Below, in pieces: positions 8,280 through 18,096 of a stretch of DNA of 64,000 bases. The notes under the pieces were generated by a model. That model was given only the letters and a program-made list of their open reading frames with translations. It had not been told where the DNA came from and made no database searches. This DNA comes from Phenylobacterium sp. (GTDB lineage: Bacteria; Pseudomonadota; Alphaproteobacteria; Caulobacterales; Caulobacteraceae): the NCBI RefSeq assembly GCF_004799515.1, contig NZ_SSMX01000026.1, positions 124,001-188,000 of the forward strand, read 5' to 3'. A program made the position numbers and the translations under genes. Every line of letters begins with the position of its first letter. The stretch's first letter is position 1.

Positions 8280-9780
8280 CGGTGTCCTTGGCGAGGTCGG
8301 GGCGCCGCCACCAGCCGCCGCCCAGCGCCTGGAAGAGCGCGGCGGTGTCGGCGTAGCGGTTGGCTTGCGCCTGGACGAGGGCGATACGGGCCTGTTGGTA
8401 GGCCTGCTGGGCGGTGAGCAGCTGCAGGCCGCTGGCGTAGCCGTCCTTCAGCTGGCGGTCGGTCAGGTCCATGGTGGTCTTGGCGGCGTCGTAAGAGGCG
8501 GCGGCGGCCTTCAGGCCCTCGGCGTCCTGCTGGATGGCCGAGAGGCTGTCGGCGACGTTCTGGAAGGCGCCCAGGACCGTGCTGCGGTACTGCTCGGAGG
8601 CTTGGCGGTAGTTGGCCTCGGCGGCGCGCTGCTGGTGCTTCAGCGTCCCGCCCTCGAAGATCGGGGCGGTGGCCGCGGCCCCCAGGCTCCAGAAGTTGGT
8701 GCCGGGCCCGAACGACTGGCCGAGGGCGAGGGCGGTGTTGCCGGCCACGGCGGTGAGCTGGATGTTCGGAAAGCGGTTGGCTGTGGCCACGCCCACCTGG
8801 GCGCTGGCGGCGTGCATGTTGGCCTCGGCCTGGCGCACGTCCGGCCGCTGCTCCACCAGCTTCGACGGCAGGCTGACCGGGACCTCGGTGGGCAGGGCCA
8901 GGGCGGCGAGGTCGAGGGTCTCGGCCGGCGCCTGGCTGGGGAAGCGGCCGGTCAAGGCGGCCAGCTGGTCGTGCTGTTGGGCGGCCTGCTTGAGGAGCGG
9001 CGGCAGGGTGGCGACGGCTTGGGCGAGCTGGGCCTGCTGGGCGGCGACGTCGAGGCCGCTGGCGTAGCCCGAGGCCGCCTGGCGCTTCAGGATGTCGAGG
9101 CTCTTGGTGTCGATGTCGATCAGCTCGCGGGTGGCCTCGATCTGGGTGGTCAGTGAGGCCTGGTTGATCGCGGCGACCACGACGTTGCTGGTCAGCGTCA
9201 GGTGGGCGGCGATCATCTGGAAGCGGGCGGACTGCTCCTGCGCCCGGGCGGCTTCCACGGTGCGCTTGGTCAGGCCGAAGACGTCGAGGGCGTAGGTGAC
9301 ACTGACCTGCGGGGTGAAGAGGTTGAACTGGCTGGCGTTGTTGATCGGCGTAGGCGCCAGCGCGCCGGACTGCAGCTGGCGCTCGGCGGAATAGCCGACG
9401 GAGACCTGCGGAGCCCAGGCGCCCTTCTGGGCGAGGGTGGTCTCGTGCGCCGCGGCCAGGGCGGCCTCGGCGGCCTTCAGGTCGGGGTTGGTCTTCAGCG
9501 CCTGTTCGATCAGGTCGTTGATCGGCTGGGAGTGGAAGAGCGTCCACCAGTCGCCCGGCAGATCGGCGCCGGCCGCGAGCGTCTGAGCCTCTCCGCCGGC
9601 GACGCCCGGCGTGGCGACGGCCGAGGCGATCGGCGGGGCGGCGTAACTGTCGACCGCGGGCGGCGCGGGCTTCTTGAAGTTGGGTCCGACGGCGCAACCG
9701 CTCAGCGTCAGCCCGGCCAGCAGGGCCAGGACCGGGGAAGCGCGCCAAGGCGGAAGCGGGAAACCGGCGCGGCGGGTCAT
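8269..9780 (-). CDS. NodT-family outer-membrane efflux lipoprotein
   Basis: A 503-residue TolC-like outer-membrane factor. I chose the ATG at 9780 because it gives a classic lipoprotein signal (residues 1-30, ending LTLSGCAVGPNF); the longer open frame starting at 9939 adds an Arg-rich stretch with no export function. Two repeats of the OEP domain follow, with the coiled-coil helices rich in Ala/Gln and the signature VEQRPDVRQAEANMHAASAQVGVA-type segment near residue 350. It is the first gene of the metal-type RND operon. It lacks an obvious Shine-Dalgarno at this start, which leaves the exact start somewhat open. It would form the exit duct for the adaptor and pump encoded downstream. Confidence 0.87.
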   Translation of the reverse strand: MTRRAGFPLPPWRASPVLALLAGLTLSGCAVGPNFKKPAPPAVDSYAAPPIASAVATPGVAGGEAQTLAAGADLPGDWWTLFHSQPINDLIEQALKTNPDLKAAEAALAAAHETTLAQKGAWAPQVSVGYSAERQLQSGALAPTPINNASQFNLFTPQVSVTYALDVFGLTKRTVEAARAQEQSARFQMIAAHLTLTSNVVVAAINQASLTTQIEATRELIDIDTKSLDILKRQAASGYASGLDVAAQQAQLAQAVATLPPLLKQAAQQHDQLAALTGRFPSQAPAETLDLAALALPTEVPVSLPSKLVEQRPDVRQAEANMHAASAQVGVATANRFPNIQLTAVAGNTALALGQSFGPGTNFWSLGAAATAPIFEGGTLKHQQRAAEANYRQASEQYRSTVLGAFQNVADSLSAIQQDAEGLKAAAASYDAAKTTMDLTDRQLKDGYASGLQLLTAQQAYQQARIALVQAQANRYADTAALFQALGGGWWRRPDLAKDTDAN

Positions 9781-9995
9781 GATGGGCGGCGGATGCGGTC
9801 TCGTGAGGGCCACGCGGCTTGGCGCGGCGGGCCGGAAAAGGAGGGTGCGGAGCACTCTAACGTTATAACATTGCGCGGCAAGGCGCGAGCGCCCCGCGAC
9901 GTCGCACCTGCGTCTTCTCCGGGCAAATCGTGGCCGCAATCAGACCCCTAAGCGCGCCTGCGTGACCGGCGTGACATGGCTGACATCAAGCGCCA
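9781..9995. promoter_or_regulatory. Promoter region of the metal-type RND operon
   Basis: This 215-base gap separates two same-strand efflux operons and must carry the promoter for the NodT-adaptor-CzcA genes. Its AT-rich core holds the perfect 8-bp palindrome GTTATAAC at 9862-9869, extended as a near-palindrome (AACGTTATAACATT). TATAAC within it could also serve as a -10 hexamer for leftward transcription. An operator overlapping the promoter is plausible; the regulator is unknown and no metalloregulator gene is in the window. Confidence 0.35.
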
Positions 9996-11483
9996 TCAGC
10001 GGTGGTTCGGCGCCGCCGCCGAGGCGACCTTGCCCGGAGGCGGCAGGTCTTGCGAGGTCCAGCCGCCGCCCAGCGCGCGGACCAGGTCCACGCTGGCGCG
10101 CAGGCGGCGGTCCTCGACCTCCAGGCCGGTGCGCTTAGCGTCGAGGTCGGCGGCCTGGGCGGTGACCACCTCCAGGTAGTTGACCGCGCCCTCCTGGTAG
10201 CGGGCGAGCGCGGCGGCCTCGGTGCGGTCGGCGGCCTTGATGGCGGCGGCCTGGTCGCGGGCCTCGGCGGCCAGGTGGTTCAGGGTAGCGAGCTCGTCCT
10301 CCACATCCTGGAAGGCGCGCAGCACCTGGGTGCGGTAGGCGGCGCTGGCCTCGTTGAGCTGGGCGCGGGCGGCCTCCACCCGGGACTTGCGCAGGCCGCC
10401 GTCGAACAGGGTGAAGGCGGCTTCCGGTCCCAGCATCCAGAAGGTGTTGCCGGGCGCCAGCCAGTTGGCGAGCGCGGTGTTCTGCCAGCCGCCGGACGCC
10501 GCCAGGTCGAGACTGGGATAGAAGGCGGCGCGGGCGACGCCGATCCGGGCGTTGGCGGCGGCGGCGCGGCGCTCGGCGGCGGCCACGTCGGGACGGCGTT
10601 GCAGCAGGGTGGACGGCAGGCCGGTCTCGACGTTGGGCAGGCTTAGCGACACCACCGCAGCAGGGATCGCGAAGCTGGAGGCGGGCTGGCCGGTCAGGCT
10701 GGCGATGGCGTGCTCGTAGAGCGCGCGCTGGGCGGCGAGGTCGGAGACCTGGGCGCGGGTCGACTGCAGCAGGGTCTCGGCGCGGCTGACGTCGAGGTCG
10801 CTGGCCAGGCCGCCGTCGAAGCGGTCCTTGGTCAGGCCGTAGGCGCGGTCGTAGGCCTTGACCGCGTCGTCCAGTAAGGCGGCCTCGGCGTCGAGGCTGC
10901 GTAGGCGGACGTAGGTGTCGGCGAGCTGGGCCTCCAGGCTCAGGCGGACCGATTCCAGGTCCGCGGCGCTGGCCTGGGCCTCGGCGCGGCCGGCGGCGAC
11001 CTCGTTGCGCACCCGGCCCCAGAGGTCGAGCTCGTAGTCGGCGCTGAAGCCCAGGGTGTCGGCGGAATAGATGTCCGGCTGGCCGGCGCCGCGCGTGGGC
11101 CGGTGGTTGGACTGGCGGTTGCGGCTGACCTCGGCGCTGGAGCCCACCGTGGGCATCTCGGCGGACTGCGCCTCGCGGGCGAGCGCGCGGGCGGTGTCAT
11201 AGCGGGCGACGGCTTCGGCGAGGGTCGGGCTGGCCGCCTGCAGCTGGCCCTCCAGCGTGTCGAGCAGCGGGTCGCCGTAGGCCTGCCACCAGGCCCCGCG
11301 GCGGATCTGGTCGGCGGGCGTGGCCTCGGTCCAGGGCCCGGTCTCCTTGAAGGCGGTGGGCAAGGTCACCGCCGGCGCCTGGTACTTGGGCGCGAGCGAG
11401 CAGGCGGCCAGGACCGCCGCCGAGGCCGCGACCGTGGCCGCCGACCGAAGGGTCCGTCCCAGATGCCCGCGCCAGACCTTCAT
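9996..11483 (-). CDS. NodT-family outer-membrane efflux lipoprotein (second system)
   Basis: A 495-residue outer-membrane factor of the TolC/NodT family. The N-terminus is a lipoprotein signal peptide with lipobox VLAACS (Cys near residue 28). Two OEP repeats follow, containing coiled-coil segments and the family signature [27 protein letters not shown] near residue 300 and [16 protein letters not shown] near 350. It is the last gene of the pump-adaptor-NodT operon and overlaps the adaptor gene by 4 nt (ATGA). Its likely partner is the HAE-type pump at 12669-15911. It is related to, but clearly distinct from, the NodT protein of the neighbouring metal-type operon. Confidence 0.88.
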   Translation of the reverse strand: MKVWRGHLGRTLRSAATVAASAAVLAACSLAPKYQAPAVTLPTAFKETGPWTEATPADQIRRGAWWQAYGDPLLDTLEGQLQAASPTLAEAVARYDTARALAREAQSAEMPTVGSSAEVSRNRQSNHRPTRGAGQPDIYSADTLGFSADYELDLWGRVRNEVAAGRAEAQASAADLESVRLSLEAQLADTYVRLRSLDAEAALLDDAVKAYDRAYGLTKDRFDGGLASDLDVSRAETLLQSTRAQVSDLAAQRALYEHAIASLTGQPASSFAIPAAVVSLSLPNVETGLPSTLLQRRPDVAAAERRAAAANARIGVARAAFYPSLDLAASGGWQNTALANWLAPGNTFWMLGPEAAFTLFDGGLRKSRVEAARAQLNEASAAYRTQVLRAFQDVEDELATLNHLAAEARDQAAAIKAADRTEAAALARYQEGAVNYLEVVTAQAADLDAKRTGLEVEDRRLRASVDLVRALGGGWTSQDLPPPGKVASAAAPNHR

Positions 11484-12679
11484 CCGTGGCGGGCCGGGGC
11501 GGCCTGGGCGACGCGGACCTTCTCGCCGTCCTCCAGGGAGTCCGGCGGGTTGTCTATCACCCGGTCCTGGGCGTTCAGGCCCGCGGAGATCTCGACGGTG
11601 GTCCCGAAGTCGCGGGCCATGGTGACGTAGCGCAGGCGCGCGTGGCCGGTGGCGTCGACCACGCCCACCGCCATGCCCTTCTGGCGGAACATCAGGGCGC
11701 TGGCCGGCAGGCGCAGCACGCCGGCGCTCTGGGGCGCCAGGCGGAAGGTCGCCTGGGCGTAGTCGCCGGGCTTTAGCACCTGGTCGGCGTTGTCGATCTG
11801 CAGCTCGGCCAGGAGGGCGCCGGACTGGGCGCCGACCGCTTCCGAGGTCGAGGCCAGCTTCGCCAGGAAGGCGCGGCCCGGATATTCCGGCACCGCCAGC
11901 GAGGCCTCCATGCCGGGCTTCAGGTCGGCGGAATAGGCCTGCGGCACGCGTACGTAGATGCGCAGCCGGTGGACGTCGGCGACGGTGAACAGGCCCGGAT
12001 CGTTCGGCGCGTTGGCGGTGACCAGGGCCCCCACGTGGGCGGTGCGGGCGGTGACCACGCCGTCGAAGGGCGCCGTGATGCGCTTGAAGGCTTCCAGCGC
12101 CAGCAGCCGGTCGACGTCGGCCTTGGCGGCCTGCACGTCGGCGTTGGCCTCGGCGAGGCCGCCGGCCTTCTCGTCGGTCTCCTGCTGCGAGACGGCGTTG
12201 CGGCTCAGGAGCCGGCTCCAGCGGTCGGCGGAGATCTTGGCGACGCCCTGCTTGGCGGCGGCGGTGGTGAGCGCCGCCTTGGCCTGGGCGAGCTGCTGGT
12301 CGAGGTCCGGCGTGTCGATGTCGGCCAGCACCTGGCCGGCCTTCACGTGCGCGCCGATATCGACGTTCCAGGCCTTGATGTAGCCGTTCACCCGCGGGTG
12401 GATGGCGGCGATGTCGTTGGCCTCCACGCTGGCCGGCAGGGTCAGGGGCTCGGCCGAGGTCTCGGCGGTGGGCGAGATCAGCTCGACGGTGGAGACGGCG
12501 GCGGCCGAGGCGGTGGTCTTCAGGTCCTCGCTGGCCAGGCCGCGGGTGACGAGGCCGGCGGCCACCACGACGACGGCCAGGCCGGCGGCGGCGAAGGCCG
12601 CGGGCTTCAGCCAGGGCTGCGGGCTGCGGCGCAGGACCTCCGGCGTGTCCTGCGGGCTGGCGGGGGTCTCAGACGGCAT
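11480..12679 (-). CDS. RND periplasmic adaptor (membrane-fusion protein)
   Basis: A 399-residue MFP with a short cytoplasmic tail and one N-terminal TM (about residues 26-48, [19 protein letters not shown]) rather than a lipobox. The barrel-sandwich halves are visible at [20 protein letters not shown] and [20 protein letters not shown] with an alpha-helical hairpin between them (about 130-195). The beta-barrel and membrane-proximal domains follow. It links the HAE-type pump to the NodT factor; all three genes overlap (11 nt with the pump gene, 4 nt with the NodT gene). In the sequence there is no sign of a metal-binding motif, consistent with a drug/solvent or organic-substrate system. Confidence 0.88.
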   Translation of the reverse strand: MPSETPASPQDTPEVLRRSPQPWLKPAAFAAAGLAVVVVAAGLVTRGLASEDLKTTASAAAVSTVELISPTAETSAEPLTLPASVEANDIAAIHPRVNGYIKAWNVDIGAHVKAGQVLADIDTPDLDQQLAQAKAALTTAAAKQGVAKISADRWSRLLSRNAVSQQETDEKAGGLAEANADVQAAKADVDRLLALEAFKRITAPFDGVVTARTAHVGALVTANAPNDPGLFTVADVHRLRIYVRVPQAYSADLKPGMEASLAVPEYPGRAFLAKLASTSEAVGAQSGALLAELQIDNADQVLKPGDYAQATFRLAPQSAGVLRLPASALMFRQKGMAVGVVDATGHARLRYVTMARDFGTTVEISAGLNAQDRVIDNPPDSLEDGEKVRVAQAAPARHG

Positions 12680-15600
12680 AGGCTTCTCCTGCCCCCGGCT
12701 CGTGTCCGCCGCCGGGCGCGCCTTCAGGTGTGTTCTGGGGCGCGACGTGCTTGCGGTGGACCAGGCTGAAGACCACGGGGACGAACATCAGGGTGGCGAC
12801 AGTGGCGAAGATCAGCCCGCCGATCACGGCGCGGCCCAGGGGCGCATTCTGCTCGCCGCCTTCGCCCAGGCCCAGCGCCATGGGCGACATGCCGATGATC
12901 ATGGCCAGCGCCGTCATCAGCACCGGGCGGAAGCGGGTGAAGCCGGCCTCGAGCGCGGCGGTGAGGGCGTCGCCCGTCGCCTCCAGCCGCTCGCGGGCGA
13001 AGCTGACCACCAGGATGGAGTTGGCGGTGGCCACGCCCATGCACATGATCGCCCCGGTCAACGCCGGCACCGACAGCGGTGTGCCGGTGGCGAACAGGAT
13101 CCAGACGATGCCGGCCAGCGCGGCGGGCAGGGCGGTGATGATCACGAACGGATCGGCCCAGCTCTGGAAGTTCACGACGATGAGCAGGTAGATCAGCGCG
13201 ATCGCGCCCACGAGGCCCAGGGACAGGCCGGAGAAGGCGTCGTTCATGGTGGTCACCTGGCCGCGCAGGGTGACGGTCGCCCCCCTCGGCAGGTCCTTGG
13301 CTGTGGCCTTGAGGATCCGGTCGATGTCGCGCGAGACGCCGCCCAGGTCTCGGCCCTGGGTCGTGGCGTAGAGGTCGAAGGCCGGCTGGATCGCGTAGTG
13401 GGTGACCACCGCGTCGGCGTCGACGCGCTGCACCTGCGCCACTCCGCCCAGGATCTGGGGGTCGCCGGACTTGCCGGGGTTGAGCGGGATGTTCTCCAGC
13501 TTCGACAGGGTGTTCTCGTCCTGCTGCGGGGTCTCGATGACGATGGGATAAGAGACGCCGTTCTTGGGGTTCAGCCAGAAGGCGGGTGCGGTCTGCAGGC
13601 TGCCGGCCAGCGTGGTGACCATGGCGCCGGTGACGTCGTTCTCGGTCAGGCCCAGGCGGTCGGCCTGGGCGCGGTCGACGTTGACGTTGAGCTGCGGGTA
13701 GTGGCTCGACTGCTGCAGGCGCACGTCGGCCAGGCCCGGCACGCTCTTCAGCCGGCCCAACACCTCGTCGGCGTAGCGCTCGTTGGCCACGCGGTCGGGG
13801 CCGGCCACCTGCACGTCGATCGGCGCCGGCGCCCCGAAGTTGAGGATCTGGCTGATGATATCGGCCGGCAGGAAGGAGAAGGTGGAACCCGGGAACTCCG
13901 CCGGCAGGCGCTTGCGCAGCTCGGCCACATAACGGGCGGTGGGCTTATGATGCTCGGTCAGGGTGACGTAGATGTCGCCGTCCTCCGGGCCGATGCCGCC
14001 GGTGTTGGAATAGGCCAGGTTGATGCCGCTGAACGGCGGGCCGATGTTGTCGACGATGGTGGAGAGCTCGCCCTTCGGGATGGCCTGGCGGATCGAGGCC
14101 TCCACCCGGTCGAAGAGGGCCGCGGCGTCCTCCAGGCGGGTGCCGATGGGCGCGCGGACGTGCAGCACCATCGCCCCGGAGTCGACGCTCGGGAAAAAGT
14201 TGCTGCCCAGCGCCGGGGCCAGCAGGAACGAGGCCAGCACCACGGCCATGAAGCCCACGATGAAGACCGGCCGGGCGCCGAGCGCCAGGACGAGCGCGCC
14301 GCGATAGCCCTCGCGCAGCCGGGAGAACCGCACCTCGAAGCCCTGCTGGAAGCGCACCAGGGGATTGGCCGACGGGCGGCGGGCCGGGCCGGTGTGGGAG
14401 TCCAGCTCATAGTCGCCGTGGCCGCCGGCGTGCGGGCGCAGCAGGTACATGGCCATGGTCGGGACGAGGGTCCGCGACAGGATGAAGGAGGCGATCATGG
14501 CGAAGACCACCGCCTCGGCCATGGGCACGAACAGGAAGCCCGCCACGCCCTTCAGGAAGAACATCGGCACGAAGACGATGCAGATGCAGAGCAGGGAGAC
14601 GAAGGCGGGCGTCACGATCTGCGCGGCGCCGTCGAGGATCGAAGAGCGGACGTCCTTGCCCTGCTCCAGGTGCCAGTTGATGTTCTCGATGGTCACCGTG
14701 GCGTCGTCGACCAGGATGCCGACGGCCAGCGACAGGCCGCCCAGGGTCATGATGTTCAGCGTCTGGCCCATGGCCGAGAGCGCTGCGATCGACGACAGCA
14801 CCGACAACGGGATCGAGGTGGCGATGATCACCGTCGAGCGCCAGGAGCCGAGGAACAGCAGGATCATGAGGCTGGTGAGCGCCGCGGCGATGACGCCTTC
14901 CTTCACCACGCCGGAGATCGCGCCCTTCACGAACAGGGACTGGTCGTTGAGGAGGGCGATGTGCAGCGAGGGCGGCAGGGTGGCCTGGATGCGCGGCAGC
15001 AGGCCCTTCACCCCGGAGATGATCGCCAGCGTCGAGGCCGAGCCGCTCTTCAGCACGCTCATCAGCACCGAGCGGCGGCCGTCGACGCGCACCTCGTTGC
15101 GTTGCGGCGGGTAGCCGTCGCGCACGTGCGCGACGTCGCGGATCAGGATCGTCGTCCCGTCCACGGTCTTGATCGGCAGGTCGTTCAGGGCCTCCAGCGC
15201 CTCGGGACTGTTGTTCAGCTTCACGAAGTATTCGAACGAACCGATCTTGGCCGTGCCCGCCGGGATGATCTGGTTCTGGGCGGCCAGCGCATTGGCCACG
15301 TCCATGGGCGACAGACCCTTGGACTGCAGCGCCACCGGATCGAGGTCGATCTGGATCTGGCGCACCTTGCCGCCGTAGGGCGAGGGGATGGTCGCGCCGG
15401 CCACCGAGGCCAGCGCCGGGCGGATGAAGTTCTGGCCGGCGTCGAACAGGGCCTGCTCGCCCATGCTGGGGCTGGCCAGCGCCAGTTGCAGGATCGGCAC
15501 GGTGGAGGCGTTGTAGTTGAGGATCTGCGGCGGGGTGATGCCGGGGGGAAGCTGCTTCAGCACCGTCTGTGAGGTGGCGGCCACCTGGGCGGTGGCGGTG

Positions 15601-15911
15601 CGGATGTCGACGCCCGGCTGGAAGTAGATCTTGACGATGCCGACGCCGGGCAGGGACGTGCTCTCGATGTGCTCGATGTCGTTGACCGACGAGCTCAGCG
15701 TCCGCTCGTAGTAGTAGATCACCCGCCCCGACATGTCGTCCGGCGAGAGGCCGTTGTACGTCCAGACCGCAGCGATCACCGGGATGCGGATCTCCGGGAA
15801 GATGTCGGTCGGGGTCTTCAAAGCGGCCAAGGGACCGAGGAGCAGGATCAGGATGGCCAACACGACGAAGGTGTAGGGCCGTCGCAGCGCGAGCCGTACA
15901 ATCGCCAGCAT
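12669..15911 (-). CDS. HAE-type RND efflux pump
   Basis: A 1080-residue RND transporter, about the length of AcrB-like pumps. TM1 is followed by TPTDIFPEIRIPVI, and the TM4 relay signature reads SLAVGILVDDATVTIENI, with the paired Asp residues of HAE drug exporters instead of the DFG pattern of metal pumps. Two large periplasmic loops and a C-terminal TM bundle (FVPVVFSLVHRKH) complete it. It is the first gene of the pump-adaptor-NodT operon. About 85 bases upstream lies the 22-bp element at 15994-16015 that is repeated upstream of the two-component operon, so the response regulator at 17383 probably controls this pump. Substrate unknown. Confidence 0.92.
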   Translation of the reverse strand: MLAIVRLALRRPYTFVVLAILILLLGPLAALKTPTDIFPEIRIPVIAAVWTYNGLSPDDMSGRVIYYYERTLSSSVNDIEHIESTSLPGVGIVKIYFQPGVDIRTATAQVAATSQTVLKQLPPGITPPQILNYNASTVPILQLALASPSMGEQALFDAGQNFIRPALASVAGATIPSPYGGKVRQIQIDLDPVALQSKGLSPMDVANALAAQNQIIPAGTAKIGSFEYFVKLNNSPEALEALNDLPIKTVDGTTILIRDVAHVRDGYPPQRNEVRVDGRRSVLMSVLKSGSASTLAIISGVKGLLPRIQATLPPSLHIALLNDQSLFVKGAISGVVKEGVIAAALTSLMILLFLGSWRSTVIIATSIPLSVLSSIAALSAMGQTLNIMTLGGLSLAVGILVDDATVTIENINWHLEQGKDVRSSILDGAAQIVTPAFVSLLCICIVFVPMFFLKGVAGFLFVPMAEAVVFAMIASFILSRTLVPTMAMYLLRPHAGGHGDYELDSHTGPARRPSANPLVRFQQGFEVRFSRLREGYRGALVLALGARPVFIVGFMAVVLASFLLAPALGSNFFPSVDSGAMVLHVRAPIGTRLEDAAALFDRVEASIRQAIPKGELSTIVDNIGPPFSGINLAYSNTGGIGPEDGDIYVTLTEHHKPTARYVAELRKRLPAEFPGSTFSFLPADIISQILNFGAPAPIDVQVAGPDRVANERYADEVLGRLKSVPGLADVRLQQSSHYPQLNVNVDRAQADRLGLTENDVTGAMVTTLAGSLQTAPAFWLNPKNGVSYPIVIETPQQDENTLSKLENIPLNPGKSGDPQILGGVAQVQRVDADAVVTHYAIQPAFDLYATTQGRDLGGVSRDIDRILKATAKDLPRGATVTLRGQVTTMNDAFSGLSLGLVGAIALIYLLIVVNFQSWADPFVIITALPAALAGIVWILFATGTPLSVPALTGAIMCMGVATANSILVVSFARERLEATGDALTAALEAGFTRFRPVLMTALAMIIGMSPMALGLGEGGEQNAPLGRAVIGGLIFATVATLMFVPVVFSLVHRKHVAPQNTPEGAPGGGHEPGAGEAYAV

Positions 15912-15993
15912 CCGTCAGGGCCTCGCGAGGATCAGGGGCGGCGCAGCGGGGCGCCAGCGTTCGGCGTGGAACCTAGTGCGGCGGCGCGCGGGG

Positions 15994-16015
15994 GCCAGTG
16001 AATAAAATTTCACCG
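15994..16015 (-). promoter_or_regulatory. 22-bp conserved element, copy A, upstream of the HAE pump operon
   Basis: This segment is identical over 22 bases to 18703-18724. Inside it GTGAA and TTCAC form an inverted repeat spaced by six bases. On the minus strand it ends in CACTGGC, and 17 bases further a -10-like CTAGGT occurs; copy B has TTAGCC at the same distance. The nearest edge lies 83 bases from the pump start codon. Position and identity suggest an activator site overlapping a weak -35 element, probably for the OmpR-type regulator encoded next door. Confidence 0.6.
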
Positions 16016-16036
16016 CTGAAAGGCCTAATTTCATCG
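16006..16036. promoter_or_regulatory. Direct repeat 21 bp apart upstream of the HAE pump operon
   Basis: AATTTCACCG (16006-16015) and AATTTCATCG (16027-16036) differ at one base and start 21 bases apart, two helical turns, so both face the same side of the helix. OmpR-family regulators typically bind tandem direct repeats, although usually 10-11 bp apart. The first repeat is part of the conserved 22-bp element. The second lies 14 bases before the kinase stop region and is not conserved at copy B. Confidence 0.35.
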
Positions 16037-16049
16037 CCAGATCAGCATC

Positions 16050-17393
16050 TTAAGGCCGCGCTCCGCAGTCGATGACGCAGCGCAGGCCGGGGGCTGCGTC
16101 CTGCAGCTCCAGCCGGAAGCGGTGCATGCGGACGATGGCGGCGACGATCGAGAGGCCGAGGCCCGAGCCGGGGGTCAGCCGGTCGCGCTCGCTGCGGTAG
16201 AAGCGTTGCAGGACGGCCGAGCGCTCGGCGTCCGGCACGCCGGGGCCGTTGTCCTGCACCACGATCCTCGGGCCCTCGGCCTCGACCGCCAGCCGCACCT
16301 CGCCGTCGTAGCCCTCGCGGTCGCCGGTGAATTTGATGGCGTTGTCGACCAGGTTGCTGACCGCCTCGAACAGGAGCTTGGCGTCGGCCTCGACAGTGAC
16401 CCCAGGCGTGGAGGCGAGGCTGAGACGCACGCCCGCCTCCTCGGCCAGGGGCTGGTAGAGTTCCGCCACCTGGCGCAGCAGCCGGTCGAGGTCGGTGGCC
16501 GCGAAGCCCGCGCTGCGGGCGCGGGTCTCCAGTTCGGAGAGCCTGAGGATGGCGACGAAGCGCTCCAGCACCTCGTCCAGCTCGGCGGTGACCTGGGCGA
16601 TCTGGTCGGGCGAGGCGCTGGGCGCCTGCTCCAGCCGGTGCAGTTGGCTGCGCGCGCGGGTCAAGGGCGTGCGCAGGTCGTGGGCGATGGTCTCGCTGGA
16701 GGCGCGGACCTCCGACATCAGCCGCTCCACCTCGCCCAGCATGTGGTTGACGGTGTCGGCGAACATGTCGAGCTCGTCGCCGCGGGCGCTGGAGGGCATG
16801 CGGCGCATCAGATTGCCGGCGGCGATGTCGTGGCTGGCGGCCTGCAGGCGGCGCAGGCGGCGGATGGGGCCGAGGCTCAAGGCTGTGCCACCGGCCAGGC
16901 CGGCCAGGATGATCAGGCCGCCGCTCCAGATCAGCGCCGAGGCGATGATCCGGCGGATCTGGCGCAGCTGGTTGATGTCGCGCCCGACCACCAGCACCTC
17001 GCCGGAGGGCAGGCGCTTGGCGATCAGCCGCGCGGCCACCGGGAACTGGGCGGTGGCGGGGATCTCCACCGGCCGGCCCCCTGGGACGAGGCCGGCGGGC
17101 ATGGCGCTCAAGTTGCCGGTCTCGCGCGTCCCGTCGGGAGCGAAAAGGGCGAAGACGCTGTTGCGGCCGTTGATGGTGAGCGCCGCGTCGATGGTGGGCT
17201 TCAGCGCGGCGGGCGCCACGCGCACCTGGGCGGCGGCCTCGGCGGCCAGGATGTCGTCGACCCGATGGGTCAGGTAGACGGCCGAACGGACGTAGACCAT
17301 GGCCAGAAGGGCCACCATGCCCACCGCGAACAGCAGGCCGTAGACGACCGAGAGCCGGAAGGTGGTGGTCCGCCAGACCTCGCTAAGGCGCAT
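16050..17393 (-). CDS. Sensor histidine kinase (OmpR-partner type)
   Basis: A 447-residue membrane kinase. TM1 is about residues 12-34 and TM2 about 150-175, enclosing a periplasmic sensor of some 110 residues. A HAMP domain (LGPIRRLRRLQAASHDIAAG...) leads to the HisKA H-box SETIAHDLRTPLTRA, with the phospho-acceptor His. The ATPase domain has N-box NLVDNAIKFTG, G1 QDNGPGVPD and G2 GSGLGLSIV. The start overlaps the response-regulator gene by 11 nt, so the pair is co-translated and certainly functional partners. The pump operon lies directly downstream. The signal sensed is unknown, but the context suggests a compound exported by that pump. Confidence 0.92.
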   Translation of the reverse strand: MRLSEVWRTTTFRLSVVYGLLFAVGMVALLAMVYVRSAVYLTHRVDDILAAEAAAQVRVAPAALKPTIDAALTINGRNSVFALFAPDGTRETGNLSAMPAGLVPGGRPVEIPATAQFPVAARLIAKRLPSGEVLVVGRDINQLRQIRRIIASALIWSGGLIILAGLAGGTALSLGPIRRLRRLQAASHDIAAGNLMRRMPSSARGDELDMFADTVNHMLGEVERLMSEVRASSETIAHDLRTPLTRARSQLHRLEQAPSASPDQIAQVTAELDEVLERFVAILRLSELETRARSAGFAATDLDRLLRQVAELYQPLAEEAGVRLSLASTPGVTVEADAKLLFEAVSNLVDNAIKFTGDREGYDGEVRLAVEAEGPRIVVQDNGPGVPDAERSAVLQRFYRSERDRLTPGSGLGLSIVAAIVRMHRFRLELQDAAPGLRCVIDCGARP

Positions 17394-18060
17394 GCAGCAT
17401 GTAGCCCTGACCGCGCTCCGTCCTGATCAGCGGGACCAGCCCCGGCGTGTCGATCTTGCGCCTGAGCTTGCCGACGTGGACGTTGATCAGGTTGGTGCCT
17501 GGGTCGAAGTAATACTCCCAAACCTTCTCGAAGATCATCCGGCGGGTGAGCAACTGGCCGGCGTTGCGCATCATGAATTCCAGCAGCTGGAATTCCATGG
17601 GCAGGAGTTCGATGCGCCGGCCGTCGCGCCAGGCCTCGTGCTTGACGAGGTCGAGCTCCAGGTCGGCGACCGCCAGGCGCACCTCGGCCTCCGGGCGGCG
17701 GTGGCGGCGCAGCAGCACCTCCAGGCGGGCGACCAACTCCTTGGGGGCGAAGGGCTTGATCAGATAGTCGTCGCCGCCGGCGCGCAGGCCATCGACGCGG
17801 TCATCGACGTCGCTGAGCGCGCTGACCATCAGGACCGGCGCCTCCGAACCCGCCTCGCGCAGGGCCTTGATCAGCTCCAGCCCGTCGAGGCCCGGCAGCA
17901 TGCGGTCCAGGGTGATGGCGTCGAAACGCTCGCTCTTGGCCGCTTCCAGGCCCGTCGGACCGTCGAAGCGGTTGACCGCTTCGAAGCCGCCGGCGGTCAG
18001 GCAGGCCGCGATCTCCTCGGCGGTCTGCGGGTCGTCCTCGATGACCAGTATTTTCGTCAC
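17383..18060 (-). CDS. OmpR-family response regulator
   Basis: A 225-residue two-domain regulator. The receiver domain (1-118) has the acidic pocket EDD at residues 8-10, a phospho-acceptor Asp in ITLDRMLPGLDG, the conserved Thr/Ser position in VLMVSALS and Lys in YLIKPF. The C-terminal winged helix (about 128-225) has the OmpR signature ELLPMEFQLLEFMMRNAGQLLTR and ends NVHVGKLRRKID...RTERGQGYML. The start is GTG at 18060, 36 nt after the stop of the secreted-protein gene with no terminator between, so the three genes probably form one operon (secreted protein, regulator, kinase). It is the best candidate to bind the two 22-bp elements at 15994 and 18703. Confidence 0.93.
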   Translation of the reverse strand: MTKILVIEDDPQTAEEIAACLTAGGFEAVNRFDGPTGLEAAKSERFDAITLDRMLPGLDGLELIKALREAGSEAPVLMVSALSDVDDRVDGLRAGGDDYLIKPFAPKELVARLEVLLRRHRRPEAEVRLAVADLELDLVKHEAWRDGRRIELLPMEFQLLEFMMRNAGQLLTRRMIFEKVWEYYFDPGTNLINVHVGKLRRKIDTPGLVPLIRTERGQGYMLHAP

Positions 18061-18096
18061 GGGGTGTCTAGGCCGCCGCTGGGCAAGGCGCGCAAG

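Noticed and set aside
8269..9939. Longer form of the first NodT gene starting at 9939
   Set aside because: The extra 53 residues are Arg-rich and would place the lipoprotein signal internally; the ATG at 9780 gives a normal lipoprotein signal peptide.
12402..15572. Plus-strand open frame of 1056 codons opposite the HAE pump
   Set aside because: The pump on the other strand is unmistakable; the antisense product is low-complexity with no motifs.
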